Assembly: GCF_000011745.1 (NCBI RefSeq)
Contig: NC_007292.1
Coordinates: forward strand, 372,001 to 436,000
DNA length: 64,000 nt
DNA from: Candidatus Blochmanniella pennsylvanica str. BPEN
Lineage (GTDB): Bacteria; Pseudomonadota; Gammaproteobacteria; Enterobacterales; Enterobacteriaceae
Direction: 5' to 3'
This document shows, one piece after another, positions 51,288-60,893 of this stretch. The position numbers were made by a program, and so were the translations under genes. The notes under the pieces were generated by a model that saw only the letters and a program-made list of their open reading frames with translations, was not told the DNA's origin and searched no databases. Numbering within the stretch: position 1 is the first letter of the stretch; each line of letters opens with the position of its first letter.

Positions 51288-51966
51288 TTAAATATTAAAA
51301 TTTAAAAAACTATCTTCTAAAAAATAAATTTTATTTATTTTATTCATATTAAAATTCACATCTTAAATGTAATCATCTATCTGCTAATCAAAAGAAATAA
51401 TGTTTTGAATTATCTAAATATTTATTAAATTTGTTATTTAATATTTTTAAACAAAAACACATAATTGTTTCTATTTAATTCTTTGAATCCCAATACTTTA
51501 ATTTTCACTATTCATTCATATATTCATATATATATATTACTTTTATTAAATAAATAATCATAATAATTAGGTATCATTTAAATTAATAAAAAATTTAAAC
51601 ACTGTTTTGATAATCTTAATTATATACACAAATACAATACTTAATGACTGTTAAAAATCTATTTAATAATAAATATTCATTACTCACGAGGTATATATGT
51701 TTTAAAAAATAAAAATTAAATTATTTTATAAATAAAAAATATATGATACCATTCTGGTATGTTGATACTTTAATATTATTTGTAAAAAGACGTGTATAAT
51801 TCTATTAATATTCACGTGTAAATGTGGTTTAAATATAATTAATGGTATATAAAAAAGATCAATAATATCTTCATATATACAATATATATTTAAATTATAT
51901 TGATAATTATTGATGTTATCCATTTTTATCTAAACAAAAATCCACCTCTCCTTAAGATAAAGATAT
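51288..51966. other. Spacer between lolB and prfA (hemA position)
   Basis: E. coli has hemA here, divergent from lolB and ahead of prfA. About 680 bp remain with no readable hemA remnant. The small minus-strand open frame 51726-51923 has no recognisable features. No strong structure seen. Confidence 0.5.
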
Positions 51967-53049
51967 ATGAATTCTATCATTGTCAATAAACTAATAGCTT
52001 TACAGGAACGTTTTAATGTATTAGAAAAATTACTCAGTAAACCCAATGCTATTGATGACAAAAAACATTTTTGTACATTAGCTAAGGAACACGCTCGACT
52101 ATCTGAAATAGTTGTTTGTTTTGAACGTTGGTTGGATATAAAACAAGAAATAATTAATACAAAAAAATTGCTTGAAGATGTAGATATGCATGATATTGCT
52201 CAAGATGAGCTAAAAACATTCTATTTAAATCGGAATAATATTGAAAAAAACTTAAAAATACTACTATTACCCACTGATTCTAATGATAAGCTAGGTTGTT
52301 TTATTGAACTACGGGCTGGCACTGGAGGAAAAGAAGCAGCAATTTTTACGGGAGAATTATTTCGAATGTATGTTCGTTATTCAGAGGTTCGTCGATGGAA
52401 AATGGAAATTATCAATGCTACTTATGGAGAATGCGGTGGTTATAAAGAAATTATTGCTAAAATTCCTTATAGAGGTGCATATAGTCTCTTAAAATTCGAA
52501 TCTGGAGGACACCGCGTTCAAAGAATACCGCATACTGAATCTCAAGGTCGCATTCATACTTCCACTTGCACAATCGCTGTAATTCCAGAGATACCAGATA
52601 TCGAATTGCCTAGTATTGATCCTCATGATTTAAGAATCGATACCTTTCGGTCATCAGGTGCAGGAGGACAACATGTAAATACTACCGATTCAGCAATCCG
52701 TATTACCCATGTACCAAGTGGATTGGTTGTGGAATGCCAAGACGAACGCTCACAACATAAAAATAAAGCCAAAGCATTATCAGTACTTGGTTCGCGATTA
52801 CATGCTATCGAAATGAAACGTCGACAACAAGAAGTATCTTGCACCCGACGTAACTTACTAGGTACTGGGGATCGATCTGATCGAATTCGTACATATAATT
52901 TTCAACAAGGCCGAATTACTGATCATCGTATTTCTTTTACATCATATAAATTAAATGAAATAATGAACGGAGAATTAGATCTCTTGATACAACCCATCAT
53001 TCATCAACATCAATCCGATCAACTTAATAAATTATTAGAATTAGAATAA
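51967..53049 (+). CDS. prfA: RF1, peptide chain release factor 1
   Basis: Recognises UAA/UAG and triggers peptide release. The 360 residues equal the E. coli length. The peptidyl-transferase motif [16 protein letters not shown] (GGQ about 235) is intact. The codon-recognition loop [14 protein letters not shown] has PHT at the PxT position. The TAA stop overlaps the prmC start as TAATG, and PrmC methylates the glutamine of this GGQ, so the two are coupled. Confidence 0.97.
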   Translation: MNSIIVNKLIALQERFNVLEKLLSKPNAIDDKKHFCTLAKEHARLSEIVVCFERWLDIKQEIINTKKLLEDVDMHDIAQDELKTFYLNRNNIEKNLKILLLPTDSNDKLGCFIELRAGTGGKEAAIFTGELFRMYVRYSEVRRWKMEIINATYGECGGYKEIIAKIPYRGAYSLLKFESGGHRVQRIPHTESQGRIHTSTCTIAVIPEIPDIELPSIDPHDLRIDTFRSSGAGGQHVNTTDSAIRITHVPSGLVVECQDERSQHKNKAKALSVLGSRLHAIEMKRRQQEVSCTRRNLLGTGDRSDRIRTYNFQQGRITDHRISFTSYKLNEIMNGELDLLIQPIIHQHQSDQLNKLLELE

Positions 53050-53885
53050 TGACATGGGATCAATGGTTACATTGGGCCAATTTAAAACTAAAAAAATCCA
53101 TCAGCCCAAAAAGAGATGCAGAGATTATTTTAGGTCAGGTTACCAAAAAATCTCGCGCTCAATTGTTAGCATTTGGAGAATCATTATTAGAATATGACAC
53201 TATTATCCAGTTAAAATCTTTAATCTATCGAAGAAAAAAAGGAGAGCCTATAGCTTATCTCGTTGGTTCAAAGGAATTTTGGTCCTTAGATCTTAAAGTT
53301 TCGCCAGGTACATTCATTCCTAGACCAGATACTGAATGCTTAGTAAAGCATGTATTCGATTTATTAAAGGTATCTCATTTAAATGTTTTAGACTTAGGGA
53401 CCGGAGTAGGTACTATAGCTTTAGCTCTTGCATCAGAACGACCAAACTGGAATATTACAGGAATAGACTGTCAAAAAAAAGCATTATTTCTTGCTCATAA
53501 AAATAAGCTGTTACTTAATTTTAAAAATGTAAAATTTATATATGGAGATTGGTTTAAATATCTAAGAAATAAAAAATTTAATCTCATTGTTAGCAATCCA
53601 CCATATATCGATAAAAATGATTCATGTTTACAATTCAGAGATATGATTTTTGAACCTAAAAATGCATTAGTATCAAAACAAAAAGGTTTAGAAGATTTAA
53701 CAGTAATTTGCAAATATTCCACTCAACATTTGCGTCAGAATGGATGGCTGGTGTTGGAACATGGATGGAATCAAGGAAATTATATGCGCGCGTTATTTTT
53801 TAAATTTGGATTTACTCATATCCATACAATACGTGATTATCATCATTATGAACGCGTAACATACGGAAAATGGAAATCCCATTAA
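53049..53885 (+). CDS. prmC: PrmC, release-factor glutamine methyltransferase
   Basis: N5-methylates the GGQ glutamine of RF1 and RF2. The 278 residues (E. coli 277) have an N-terminal helical domain (W..WA....., KSRAQLLAFGE), G.PIAYLVGSKEFW, PRPDTECLV, the SAM-binding DLGTGVGTIALALA (about 117-130) and the substrate motif NPPYID (about 183). The start overlaps prfA. Confidence 0.96.
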   Translation: MTWDQWLHWANLKLKKSISPKRDAEIILGQVTKKSRAQLLAFGESLLEYDTIIQLKSLIYRRKKGEPIAYLVGSKEFWSLDLKVSPGTFIPRPDTECLVKHVFDLLKVSHLNVLDLGTGVGTIALALASERPNWNITGIDCQKKALFLAHKNKLLLNFKNVKFIYGDWFKYLRNKKFNLIVSNPPYIDKNDSCLQFRDMIFEPKNALVSKQKGLEDLTVICKYSTQHLRQNGWLVLEHGWNQGNYMRALFFKFGFTHIHTIRDYHHYERVTYGKWKSH

Positions 53886-54211
53886 AATATTATATTAATA
53901 AACGCAAATAAATAGTACAATATTTAATTGACAGAATAATGTAAGTTAAATAAATAAATTAAAAACCAATAAACATTACAACTTGAATGACCGTAAAAAC
54001 AAGATATTTATATAAATCATATTTTTTTGTTGTATAAGTATTAAATTTAACTAATATTTAATATTATAATGGATTTACTTGATTAAATTATAGGTAATTA
54101 ATGATCATTACGTAACTGATACACTATGGTTGTCTTTAATAAATATTAAAGCTATTACTAATAAATTTACAGTTTTATAATATTAAAATTAAAAATATTG
54201 GATGTATATGC
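53886..54211. other. Spacer between prmC and kdsA (sirB2/sirB1 position)
   Basis: About 325 bp; the two E. coli sirB genes between prmC and kdsA are gone. Nothing recognisable remains. Confidence 0.5.
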
Positions 54212-55045
54212 ATGCAACAATTAATAGTCAATATCTCTGACATAAAAGTATCCAACAATTTACCGTTCGTATTATTTGGAGGAATGAATGTTTTGGAGTC
54301 ACGAGACATAACCATGAAAGTTTGCGAACATTATGCAAAAATAACTCATAAACTCAATATACCTCATATATTCAAAGCATCTTTCGACAAAGCAAATCGT
54401 TCATCAATTGACTCATATCGTGGACCAGGATTAGAAGAAGGGTTGCGTTTATTTCAAGAATTACAGGAAATATTTGGAGTTAAACTTATGACTGATGTAC
54501 ATGAAATTTACCAAGTAAAAACTGTATCGGAAGTAGTAGACGTACTACAGATTCCTGCGTTTTTAGCTCGTCAAACTGATTTAATTGCATCCATTGCGCA
54601 GACTGGTATGCCAATTAATATAAAAAAACCACAATATATGAGTCCTACACAAATCATACATATTGTTAAGAAATGTCGCTCATTTAGCAATAAAAACATT
54701 ATTTTATGTGAACGAGGCACTGTATTTGGTTATGATAACTTGGTAGTGGATATGCTAGGATTCAACGTAATGAATCACGTTTCCAAAGGTTGTCCAATAA
54801 TAGTAGATGTCACGCATGCTTTGCAAAAACGTAATCCATTAAGTCCTATTTCTGGAGGAAGAAACAGACAAATTTATGATATGGCTAGAGCCAGCACAGC
54901 AGTAGGCATAGCCGGATTATTTCTTGAGGCGCACCCTAATCCTCATCGTGCTAAATGTGATGGATCTTCTGCATTACCTTTAAATCAATTAGAAAATTTT
55001 TTAACACAAATAAAATCTATTGATGAACTAGTCAAATCTTTTTAA
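54212..55045 (+). CDS. kdsA: KdsA, 3-deoxy-D-manno-octulosonate-8-phosphate synthase
   Basis: Condenses PEP with arabinose-5-phosphate for Kdo, the sugar that links lipid A to the LPS core. The 277 residues (E. coli 284) form a TIM barrel: [40 protein letters not shown], the NIKKPQ segment (E. coli NVKKPQ) and [16 protein letters not shown]. The short C-terminal tail is missing. Its retention fits a cell that still makes LPS with LptE. Confidence 0.96.
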   Translation: MQQLIVNISDIKVSNNLPFVLFGGMNVLESRDITMKVCEHYAKITHKLNIPHIFKASFDKANRSSIDSYRGPGLEEGLRLFQELQEIFGVKLMTDVHEIYQVKTVSEVVDVLQIPAFLARQTDLIASIAQTGMPINIKKPQYMSPTQIIHIVKKCRSFSNKNIILCERGTVFGYDNLVVDMLGFNVMNHVSKGCPIIVDVTHALQKRNPLSPISGGRNRQIYDMARASTAVGIAGLFLEAHPNPHRAKCDGSSALPLNQLENFLTQIKSIDELVKSF

Positions 55046-56529
55046 AATCTTACACTAGACTAAAATTTTAAATTAATAATAAAAAATTTTCTGATTGAAA
55101 ATCATTTTTTTAAAAAACCTGAATTTTTTATATTTCATATAAATATCTTGAATTCATTTTATTTTTCATGCAATTAGGAATGTTTACAACTTTTAAAATC
55201 ACTATAATCATGATGATATCTGTTTAAAAAATTTTTACTTAAAATATAAATATATAAATTCAATAACACAATATATACTAATTATAGTAAAAAAATATCA
55301 TAAATTCAGTATAGATAAATCAAACATTTAATATTTTAACAATTAAGTTTTACTGAGCTCAGTATCAATAACAAATAAGAATATGATCCGAAATAACTTA
55401 TAATATAATATTAACTCAAAAATCATAAAAAAATGATACTTATTGATTTTCTAAACTTTGTTGGATATCCATCATTTTTATTATCATTTATAAATTTTAT
55501 TATTATTATATAGATTTTAAATTTTTATTAATATTCATCAATATTATTACATTAATGACAAATGTTGACAGATTATATCTGTATCAAGTATAATAACGAC
55601 TTGTTATGATTAGTGTGTTTTTTACAAAAACCCATATCAATAATGTTGCAAATATTATATCATTGAATACATCAAGAATTATAATGATGAAATATGATTA
55701 TTTAAACAAAAATACAACGCGATACAGTATATTAAAGACTATAACAATGGTGCCTTGTGTCTTTATATAGTAAATAAAAAATAGATATATATATATTAGT
55801 TGTCTATAAACATTTTTTAAAAAATTCTGGGGTGTTTTATTTTAAATAGACTTAAATTAAATTATATTTATTATATTTTTTAATACATATTAATAAAAAA
55901 TTTTAATACAGAATTAACTTGATTTTAAGGATTAAATGTATTGAAAAATTAATTAATAAATTATTATTTATTTTAAAAAATCATAATCTTCATAAAATCA
56001 AGATAAAAAGACTTATCAATTTATTACAAACATAATGATTAAACCAAAAGATGACAGGCACTACTAATCATAAGTTCCGCATTTGGTAAAACACAAAAAA
56101 AGAATCAACTTCTAAAAATGAACCTCCGTACACTTCTTATAAAATATATATTTATTAATTAAAAATTAATATTGTTATTAACAGTTTAAAAAAACATCAG
56201 TTAAATTCAACATAGTTTTTAGTATTTTATGTTCTTCACGCACAATAATATTATGATAGAATGAAATAAGCGTTACTACGTGAAGAAAACATTTCATGTG
56301 TATCCAATAAATTTAAAATCTTTACAAGTACTTTATTATTTTCTTCAAAATAAATTATTATCCCTATAATGTAATTTATAGGGATAATAATTGAATATAT
56401 AAATGATATATTTAATATTTCTACATAATGGATATAGCATCCAATGAAAATTAAAAATAAACTTAAAGCATTCAATCCTATTATAACAAATGACTATATG
56501 AAATATTTATAGTATGAATGAATCATAAA
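55046..56529. other. 1.5-kb AT-rich spacer between kdsA and the thrS remnant
   Basis: The longest gene-free stretch. No gene or confident remnant was read on either strand. A less AT-rich patch at about 56040-56115 may be decayed coding sequence, but I could not assign it. The perfect 17-bp hairpin at 56353-56392 is listed separately. The minus-strand open frame 56251-56475 covers that hairpin and has no recognisable features. Confidence 0.5.
56353..56392. repeat. Perfect 17-bp inverted repeat with 6-nt loop
   Basis: Arms 56353-56369 and 56376-56392 (core TTATCCCTATAA/TTATAGGGATAA) are exact reverse complements around TGTAAT. It lies in gene-free DNA about 840 bp before the intact part of thrS. 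Confidence 0.9.
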
Positions 56530-57231
56530 TTTTTTTTGTAACTTTACGAAACGAAAAATCAATATAATTATATTGTATCTCTTTTATGAGTTTATCGAGA
56601 TACGTATTTAAATTTGCGTAAAAAAACATTTATTTAAGCAGACAATGGTTAAGTTTATTGATATTGTCGAATTAATACATCATAATTTAAACATTAGGTT
56701 TATGTTTATTATACAGACTATGATGTAAGATGACATGTAATTGCTTTCTTGCGCATATTTATTAGAACACGCAGTGAAAAAATTAGTCTGTTATAATGCA
56801 GACCAAATAGTATTCAGTCCAATAACAAACATAGGATTTTATTATGACATAGATCTCTCTATTATTGTCTTGTTCAAGATAACCTAGTAATTATAGGAAA
56901 CACAGCTAATGATTGTTAATAAAAATACAAATATTATAACCAACGTTATCTGCAGGAAAACTAAATAAACTTTATCTATCATTTGCTGAAAATATATAAA
57001 ATATCAATTATAAATGAAAAAATATTTACCCTATTGAACATACCAGGTTATATTATCATGAAAAATATATAAATATATATCATGGACTACATACTCAACA
57101 TTAATTTTATCATAATTTTAAATTATCTAAAATTTCTAAGTTTTACTGGATTAAAAACAGTAAAATTAAAAATTGCACATACTTGTAGTCTCTACAGAAC
57201 AAAAAATAAATAATGTATAACTCACAAAAAT
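56530..57231 (+). pseudogene. thrS: Decayed 5' part of thrS (TGS and editing domains)
   Basis: This stretch still shows ThrRS N-terminal sequence broken over several frames. About 56639-56698 reads KQTMVKFIDIVELI, resembling the end of the E. coli TGS domain. 56747-56857 reads SCAYLLEHAVKKL, then SPITNIGFYYDIDL, matching E. coli SCAHLL.HAIKQL and GPVIDNGFYYDVDL. About 57078-57164 reads YHGLHTQH, a stop, then FYHNFKLSKIS..YW, matching CRGPH....FCHHFKLMKT...YW. The fragments lie in different frames from each other and from the intact thrS. Spacing is close to that of E. coli, so the region decayed by point changes and small indels. The editing-site histidines of the RHSCAH motif and the cysteine of CRGPH are replaced. 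Confidence 0.88.
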
Positions 57232-58458
57232 ATGTCACAAGTACCTAAAAAAAATGATCATCGCAACCTTGCGAAACAACTACACTTATACCATACACAA
57301 AAAGATGCTCCCGGTATGGTATTTTGGCATCAAAATGGATGGATTTTATTACAAGAATTAAAAAAAATTATAAGAACGCAACTTAAAGAATATAAATATC
57401 AAGAAGTGAAAAGTCCTACCATGATTAATCATACATTATGGAAAAAAACAGGCCATTGGGATAATTATCATGAACATATATTTACTACTTCTTCAGAAAG
57501 TCATGAATATTGTATTAAACCGATGAATTGCCCAGGACATATTCAAATTTTTAATCAAGGTATTAAGTCTTATAAAGATTTGCCTTATCGTATAGCTGAA
57601 TTTGGAAATTGTCATAGAAACGAACCATCTGGGTCTTTACATGGACTCATGAGAACACGCGAATTTACCCAAGATGATGGTCATATTTTTTGTACAAAAA
57701 CACAAATATTCGACGAATTAAACCACTGTATCAAAATGATGTATGATATATATAATACATTCGGTTTTAAAACGATTTTGGTAAAATTATCTACTCGTCC
57801 TGCAAAGCGAATTGGTACAGATTCGATATGGGATACGGCAGAACAACATTTATCTACTGTACTTCAGCATAATAATATCTCATTTCAATATCAACCTAAT
57901 GATGGTGCATTTTATGGTCCTAAAATAGAATTTGCTTTACTTGATTCTTTAGATAGAACTTGGCAATGTGGTACAATACAATTGGATTTTTCTTTACCAA
58001 ATCTATTAAACGCACGGTATATTGATCGTCATAATAGTCGCGTAGTCCCCGTAATGATTCACAGAGCAATTCTTGGTTCCATGGAACGATTTATTGGTTT
58101 AATAACAGAAGAATACGCAGGATTTTTCCCGACGTGGTTAGCCCCGACACAGGTTGTGCTCATGAATGTCACTGATCAACAATCTGAATATGTTTCTGTT
58201 ATAGAAAAAAAGCTAATAAATAAAAAAATAAGAACGAAAGTAGACTTGAGAAATGAGAAAATAGGATTTAAAATTCGTTATTATACCTTGCAACGCATAC
58301 CTTATATGTTGATTTGCGGAAATAAAGAAATGAATCAAAATACAGTAGCTATACGTACATATCGAGGTCAAACATTAAAAAACTGTAATATTGATATATT
58401 TATAAAAAAATTACTTTGTGAAATTAACAGTTACAGTCTTTATCAAATGGAGGAATAA
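57232..58458 (+). CDS. thrS: ThrRS, threonyl-tRNA synthetase reduced to catalytic and anticodon-binding domains
   Basis: Charges tRNA-Thr. Only 408 residues, against 642 in E. coli: it begins where the class II catalytic domain begins ([11 protein letters not shown]...YH). Motif 1/2/3 regions are intact, with [21 protein letters not shown]-type [23 protein letters not shown] and [15 protein letters not shown]. The zinc ligands (Cys in MNCPGH, His in DDGHIF, His in MIHRA) are present, as is the C-terminal anticodon-binding domain ([20 protein letters not shown]). The TGS and editing domains are gone; their remnant lies directly upstream. ATG 57232 is an internal start with no clear ribosome-binding site. 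The protein should aminoacylate but cannot clear Ser-tRNA-Thr by the usual site. Confidence 0.95.
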   Translation: MSQVPKKNDHRNLAKQLHLYHTQKDAPGMVFWHQNGWILLQELKKIIRTQLKEYKYQEVKSPTMINHTLWKKTGHWDNYHEHIFTTSSESHEYCIKPMNCPGHIQIFNQGIKSYKDLPYRIAEFGNCHRNEPSGSLHGLMRTREFTQDDGHIFCTKTQIFDELNHCIKMMYDIYNTFGFKTILVKLSTRPAKRIGTDSIWDTAEQHLSTVLQHNNISFQYQPNDGAFYGPKIEFALLDSLDRTWQCGTIQLDFSLPNLLNARYIDRHNSRVVPVMIHRAILGSMERFIGLITEEYAGFFPTWLAPTQVVLMNVTDQQSEYVSVIEKKLINKKIRTKVDLRNEKIGFKIRYYTLQRIPYMLICGNKEMNQNTVAIRTYRGQTLKNCNIDIFIKKLLCEINSYSLYQMEE

Positions 58459-58464
58459 CATATT

Positions 58465-59004
58465 ATTAAATTCGCAAAAAAAATACAATCAATACGACTA
58501 AATCGTATTAACAGAGAAATTAGTGCTGTAAAAGTCCGACTAACCGGAGTAGACGGAAAACAAATTGGTGTAGTCAGTTTACATGAAGCGCTGAAGCAAT
58601 CCGAAGACATCGGTCTTGATTTAGTTGAAGTTAGCCCTAATTCCGATCCACCTGTGTGTAGAATTATGAACTACGGTAAATTTTTATACGAAAAGAACAA
58701 ATCTACAAAAGAACAAAAGAAAAAACAAAAGGTGATTCACGTCAAAGAAATAAAATTTAGACCAAGTACTGATGAAGGAGATTATCAAGTCAAATTGCGT
58801 AATTTAATTAAATTCCTTAATGAAGGAGATAAAGTCAAAATCACCTTACGTTTTAGAGGAGGGGAATTGGTGCACCACCAACTTGGAGCAAAAATATTAT
58901 ACCGAATACGTCACGAATTGCATGAATTAACAACAGTAGAATTTTTTTCTAATAAAATTGAAGGGCGCCAAATGACTATGATTTTAGCGCCAAAAAAGAA
59001 ATAA
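58465..59004 (+). CDS. infC: IF3, translation initiation factor 3, with ATT start codon
   Basis: IF3 keeps subunits apart and proofreads the start codon. Translating from ATT 58465 gives 179 residues (E. coli 180) that align with E. coli IF3 from the first residue (MK...K.IQ..R.NRIN.EI). Later landmarks are [39 protein letters not shown] and [15 protein letters not shown]. The ribosome-binding site GGAGGA (58449-58454) lies inside the last codons of thrS, 10 bp before the ATT. The rare start is the same used in E. coli for autoregulation by IF3. Confidence 0.96.
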   Translation: MKFAKKIQSIRLNRINREISAVKVRLTGVDGKQIGVVSLHEALKQSEDIGLDLVEVSPNSDPPVCRIMNYGKFLYEKNKSTKEQKKKQKVIHVKEIKFRPSTDEGDYQVKLRNLIKFLNEGDKVKITLRFRGGELVHHQLGAKILYRIRHELHELTTVEFFSNKIEGRQMTMILAPKKK

Positions 59005-59066
59005 TAATTCACATTATCTATACATCAGCGTCAACGCATATAATGAAAAATTATAGGGGTTAATTT

Positions 59067-59264
59067 ATGCCTAAAATTAAAACACTTCAAGCAGCTAGTA
59101 AACGATTTAAAATAACAGCTTTAGGGAAATATAAGTATAAACATGCCAATATGCGACATATTTTAACAAAGAAATCTACAAAACATAAACGTCATTTACG
59201 TCAAAAATCTATACTTCCTAAAATTTATTTAACTACAATTATGAAGTATTTACCATATATATAG
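59067..59264 (+). CDS. rpmI: Ribosomal protein bL35
   Basis: 65 residues, the same length as E. coli L35. It starts MPKIKT, has AAKRFK-like [14 protein letters not shown] and [21 protein letters not shown] in the middle, and is rich in lysine. AGGGGT precedes the ATG. It is placed between infC and rplT as in E. coli, where L20 represses both ribosomal genes. Confidence 0.96.
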   Translation: MPKIKTLQAASKRFKITALGKYKYKHANMRHILTKKSTKHKRHLRQKSILPKIYLTTIMKYLPYI

Positions 59265-59337
59265 ATTAATGCTGTTTTAATGATTAGGGCAAACTTCAAT
59301 ATATGCCATCGCTTACATTATTAGGAGAGCAGTACAT

Positions 59338-59700
59338 ATGACACGCGTAAAAAATAGTGTAGTAGCCCGTGCTCGCCATAAAAAAATTTTAAAACAAGCA
59401 GCAGGTTACTATGGCGCAAGATCACGTACTTATCGTGTTGCCTATCAATCAGTTATAAAATCTGGACAATATTCGTATCGCGATCGTCGTCAGAAGAAAC
59501 GTTTATTTCGTCGATTGTGGATTAACCGCATCAACGCCGCATCGCGTAAATATGGTATGTCTTATAATCATTTAATAAATGGATTACAAAAATGTAATGT
59601 GTGTATTAACAGAAAAATGCTTGCTGATATAGCTATTTTTGATAGAGAGACTTTCTCTGCTTTAATCGATAAAGCAAAGATTAATTGTGAACATACATAA
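59338..59700 (+). CDS. rplT: Ribosomal protein bL20
   Basis: 120 residues (E. coli 118), binding 23S rRNA early in 50S assembly. It starts [30 protein letters not shown] and continues [24 protein letters not shown]...I.GL. AGGAGAG lies 11 bp before ATG 59338. It is basic throughout. Confidence 0.97.
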   Translation: MTRVKNSVVARARHKKILKQAAGYYGARSRTYRVAYQSVIKSGQYSYRDRRQKKRLFRRLWINRINAASRKYGMSYNHLINGLQKCNVCINRKMLADIAIFDRETFSALIDKAKINCEHT

Positions 59701-59802
59701 ATCTACTCAATCAAAAATACATGTTCATGAAATATTAAACTCATAATGATAATACAAAAAACTCGTATTAATAATATTTAATAATTAACACAGTTAGTCA
59801 AA

Positions 59803-59832
59803 TTGACATATCATACAATTATTAATTATATA
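59803..59832 (+). promoter_or_regulatory. Candidate promoter of pheST
   Basis: TTGACA at 59803-59808 and TATATA at 59827-59832 are 18 bp apart, upstream of pheS. A 7-bp hairpin (CACTATA/TATAGTG, 59853-59870) follows before the ribosome-binding site GAGG (59875-59878). No phenylalanine-rich leader peptide like E. coli pheM was found, so attenuation is probably lost. Confidence 0.4.
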
Positions 59833-59884
59833 TATTAAATTAATCAAGACAGCACTATATGAATATAGTGACACGAGGATATTT

Positions 59885-60880
59885 ATGTCATTAGATCCGG
59901 TAAAAAAATTAGTTATACTAGCAAAATCAAATATAATGCAATCTAATAATATGGATGCATTGGAAGCAATACGTATTAAATTTTTAGGTAAAAAAGGATA
60001 CCTAAACCAACATATTAAAAATCTTAATGATACCTCATTAGATATTAAACCTAAATTAGGAGCAGCTATTAATCAAGCTAAAGAAGACATATACACATTA
60101 CTTATTGAACGAAAAAATATTTTACAATCAAAAAATATAAAAAATACCCTGATCACTGATACATTAGATGTTACTTTACCAGGACGGTTATCAGATATAG
60201 GGACACATCATCCAATAACAAGCACTATAAAACGCATGAAGATTTTTTTTAACACTTTAGGTTTCTCCGTAATACATGGTCCAGAAATTGAAGATGATTA
60301 TTTTAATTTCGACGCCTTAAACATTCCCAAGTATCATCCTTCCAGAGATGAACATGATACCTTTTGGTTTGACGAAAAACGCCTACTTCGTACGCACACT
60401 TCCGGCGTTCAAATACGTGCTATGATTAATAAAACTCCCCCAATTCGTATCATTTCTTTTGGACGAGTATATCGCAAAGATTACGATCAACATCATACAC
60501 CTATGTTTCATCAAATGGAAGGATTAATAGTAGATTCTAATGTTAACTTCAGTTATCTAAAAAAAATATTATATGATTTTTTGTATAATTTTTTTGAAAC
60601 AGATATTATTTTGCGTTTTAGACCGTCTTATTTTCCATTTACAGAACCATCGGCAGAAATAGATGTAATGAAAAAACAAGAAACTGGAAATTGGTTAGAA
60701 CTTTTAGGATGCGGTATGGTACATCCCAAAATATTACATCATGTTGATATTGATACAGAAAAATTTTCAGGATTTGCCTTTGGAATAGGAATAGAACGAT
60801 TAACAATGCTACAATACAATATTGACGATATACGAGTTTTTTTCAAAAATGATTTACAATTTCTTGATCAATTTAAATAA
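59885..60880 (+). CDS. pheS: PheS, phenylalanyl-tRNA synthetase alpha subunit
   Basis: The catalytic subunit of the (alpha-beta)2 enzyme. The 331 residues (E. coli 327) have an N-terminal coiled coil for tRNA binding (about 1-85, including FLGKKG.L), class II motif 2 in [37 protein letters not shown], and motif 3 in [15 protein letters not shown]. It is followed 13 bp later by pheT. Confidence 0.97.
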   Translation: MSLDPVKKLVILAKSNIMQSNNMDALEAIRIKFLGKKGYLNQHIKNLNDTSLDIKPKLGAAINQAKEDIYTLLIERKNILQSKNIKNTLITDTLDVTLPGRLSDIGTHHPITSTIKRMKIFFNTLGFSVIHGPEIEDDYFNFDALNIPKYHPSRDEHDTFWFDEKRLLRTHTSGVQIRAMINKTPPIRIISFGRVYRKDYDQHHTPMFHQMEGLIVDSNVNFSYLKKILYDFLYNFFETDIILRFRPSYFPFTEPSAEIDVMKKQETGNWLELLGCGMVHPKILHHVDIDTEKFSGFAFGIGIERLTMLQYNIDDIRVFFKNDLQFLDQFK

Positions 60881-60893
60881 TATAAGGATTTAA

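Noticed and set aside
51726-51923. Small open frame on the minus strand in the hemA-position spacer
   Set aside because: Tyrosine/isoleucine/asparagine-rich translation typical of random AT-rich DNA; it does not match HemA, which would be on the other strand.
56251-56475. Small hydrophobic open frame on the minus strand
   Set aside because: No ribosome-binding site, no recognisable family and extreme AT content; it overlaps the 17-bp hairpin. Such frames are expected by chance in AT-rich spacers.
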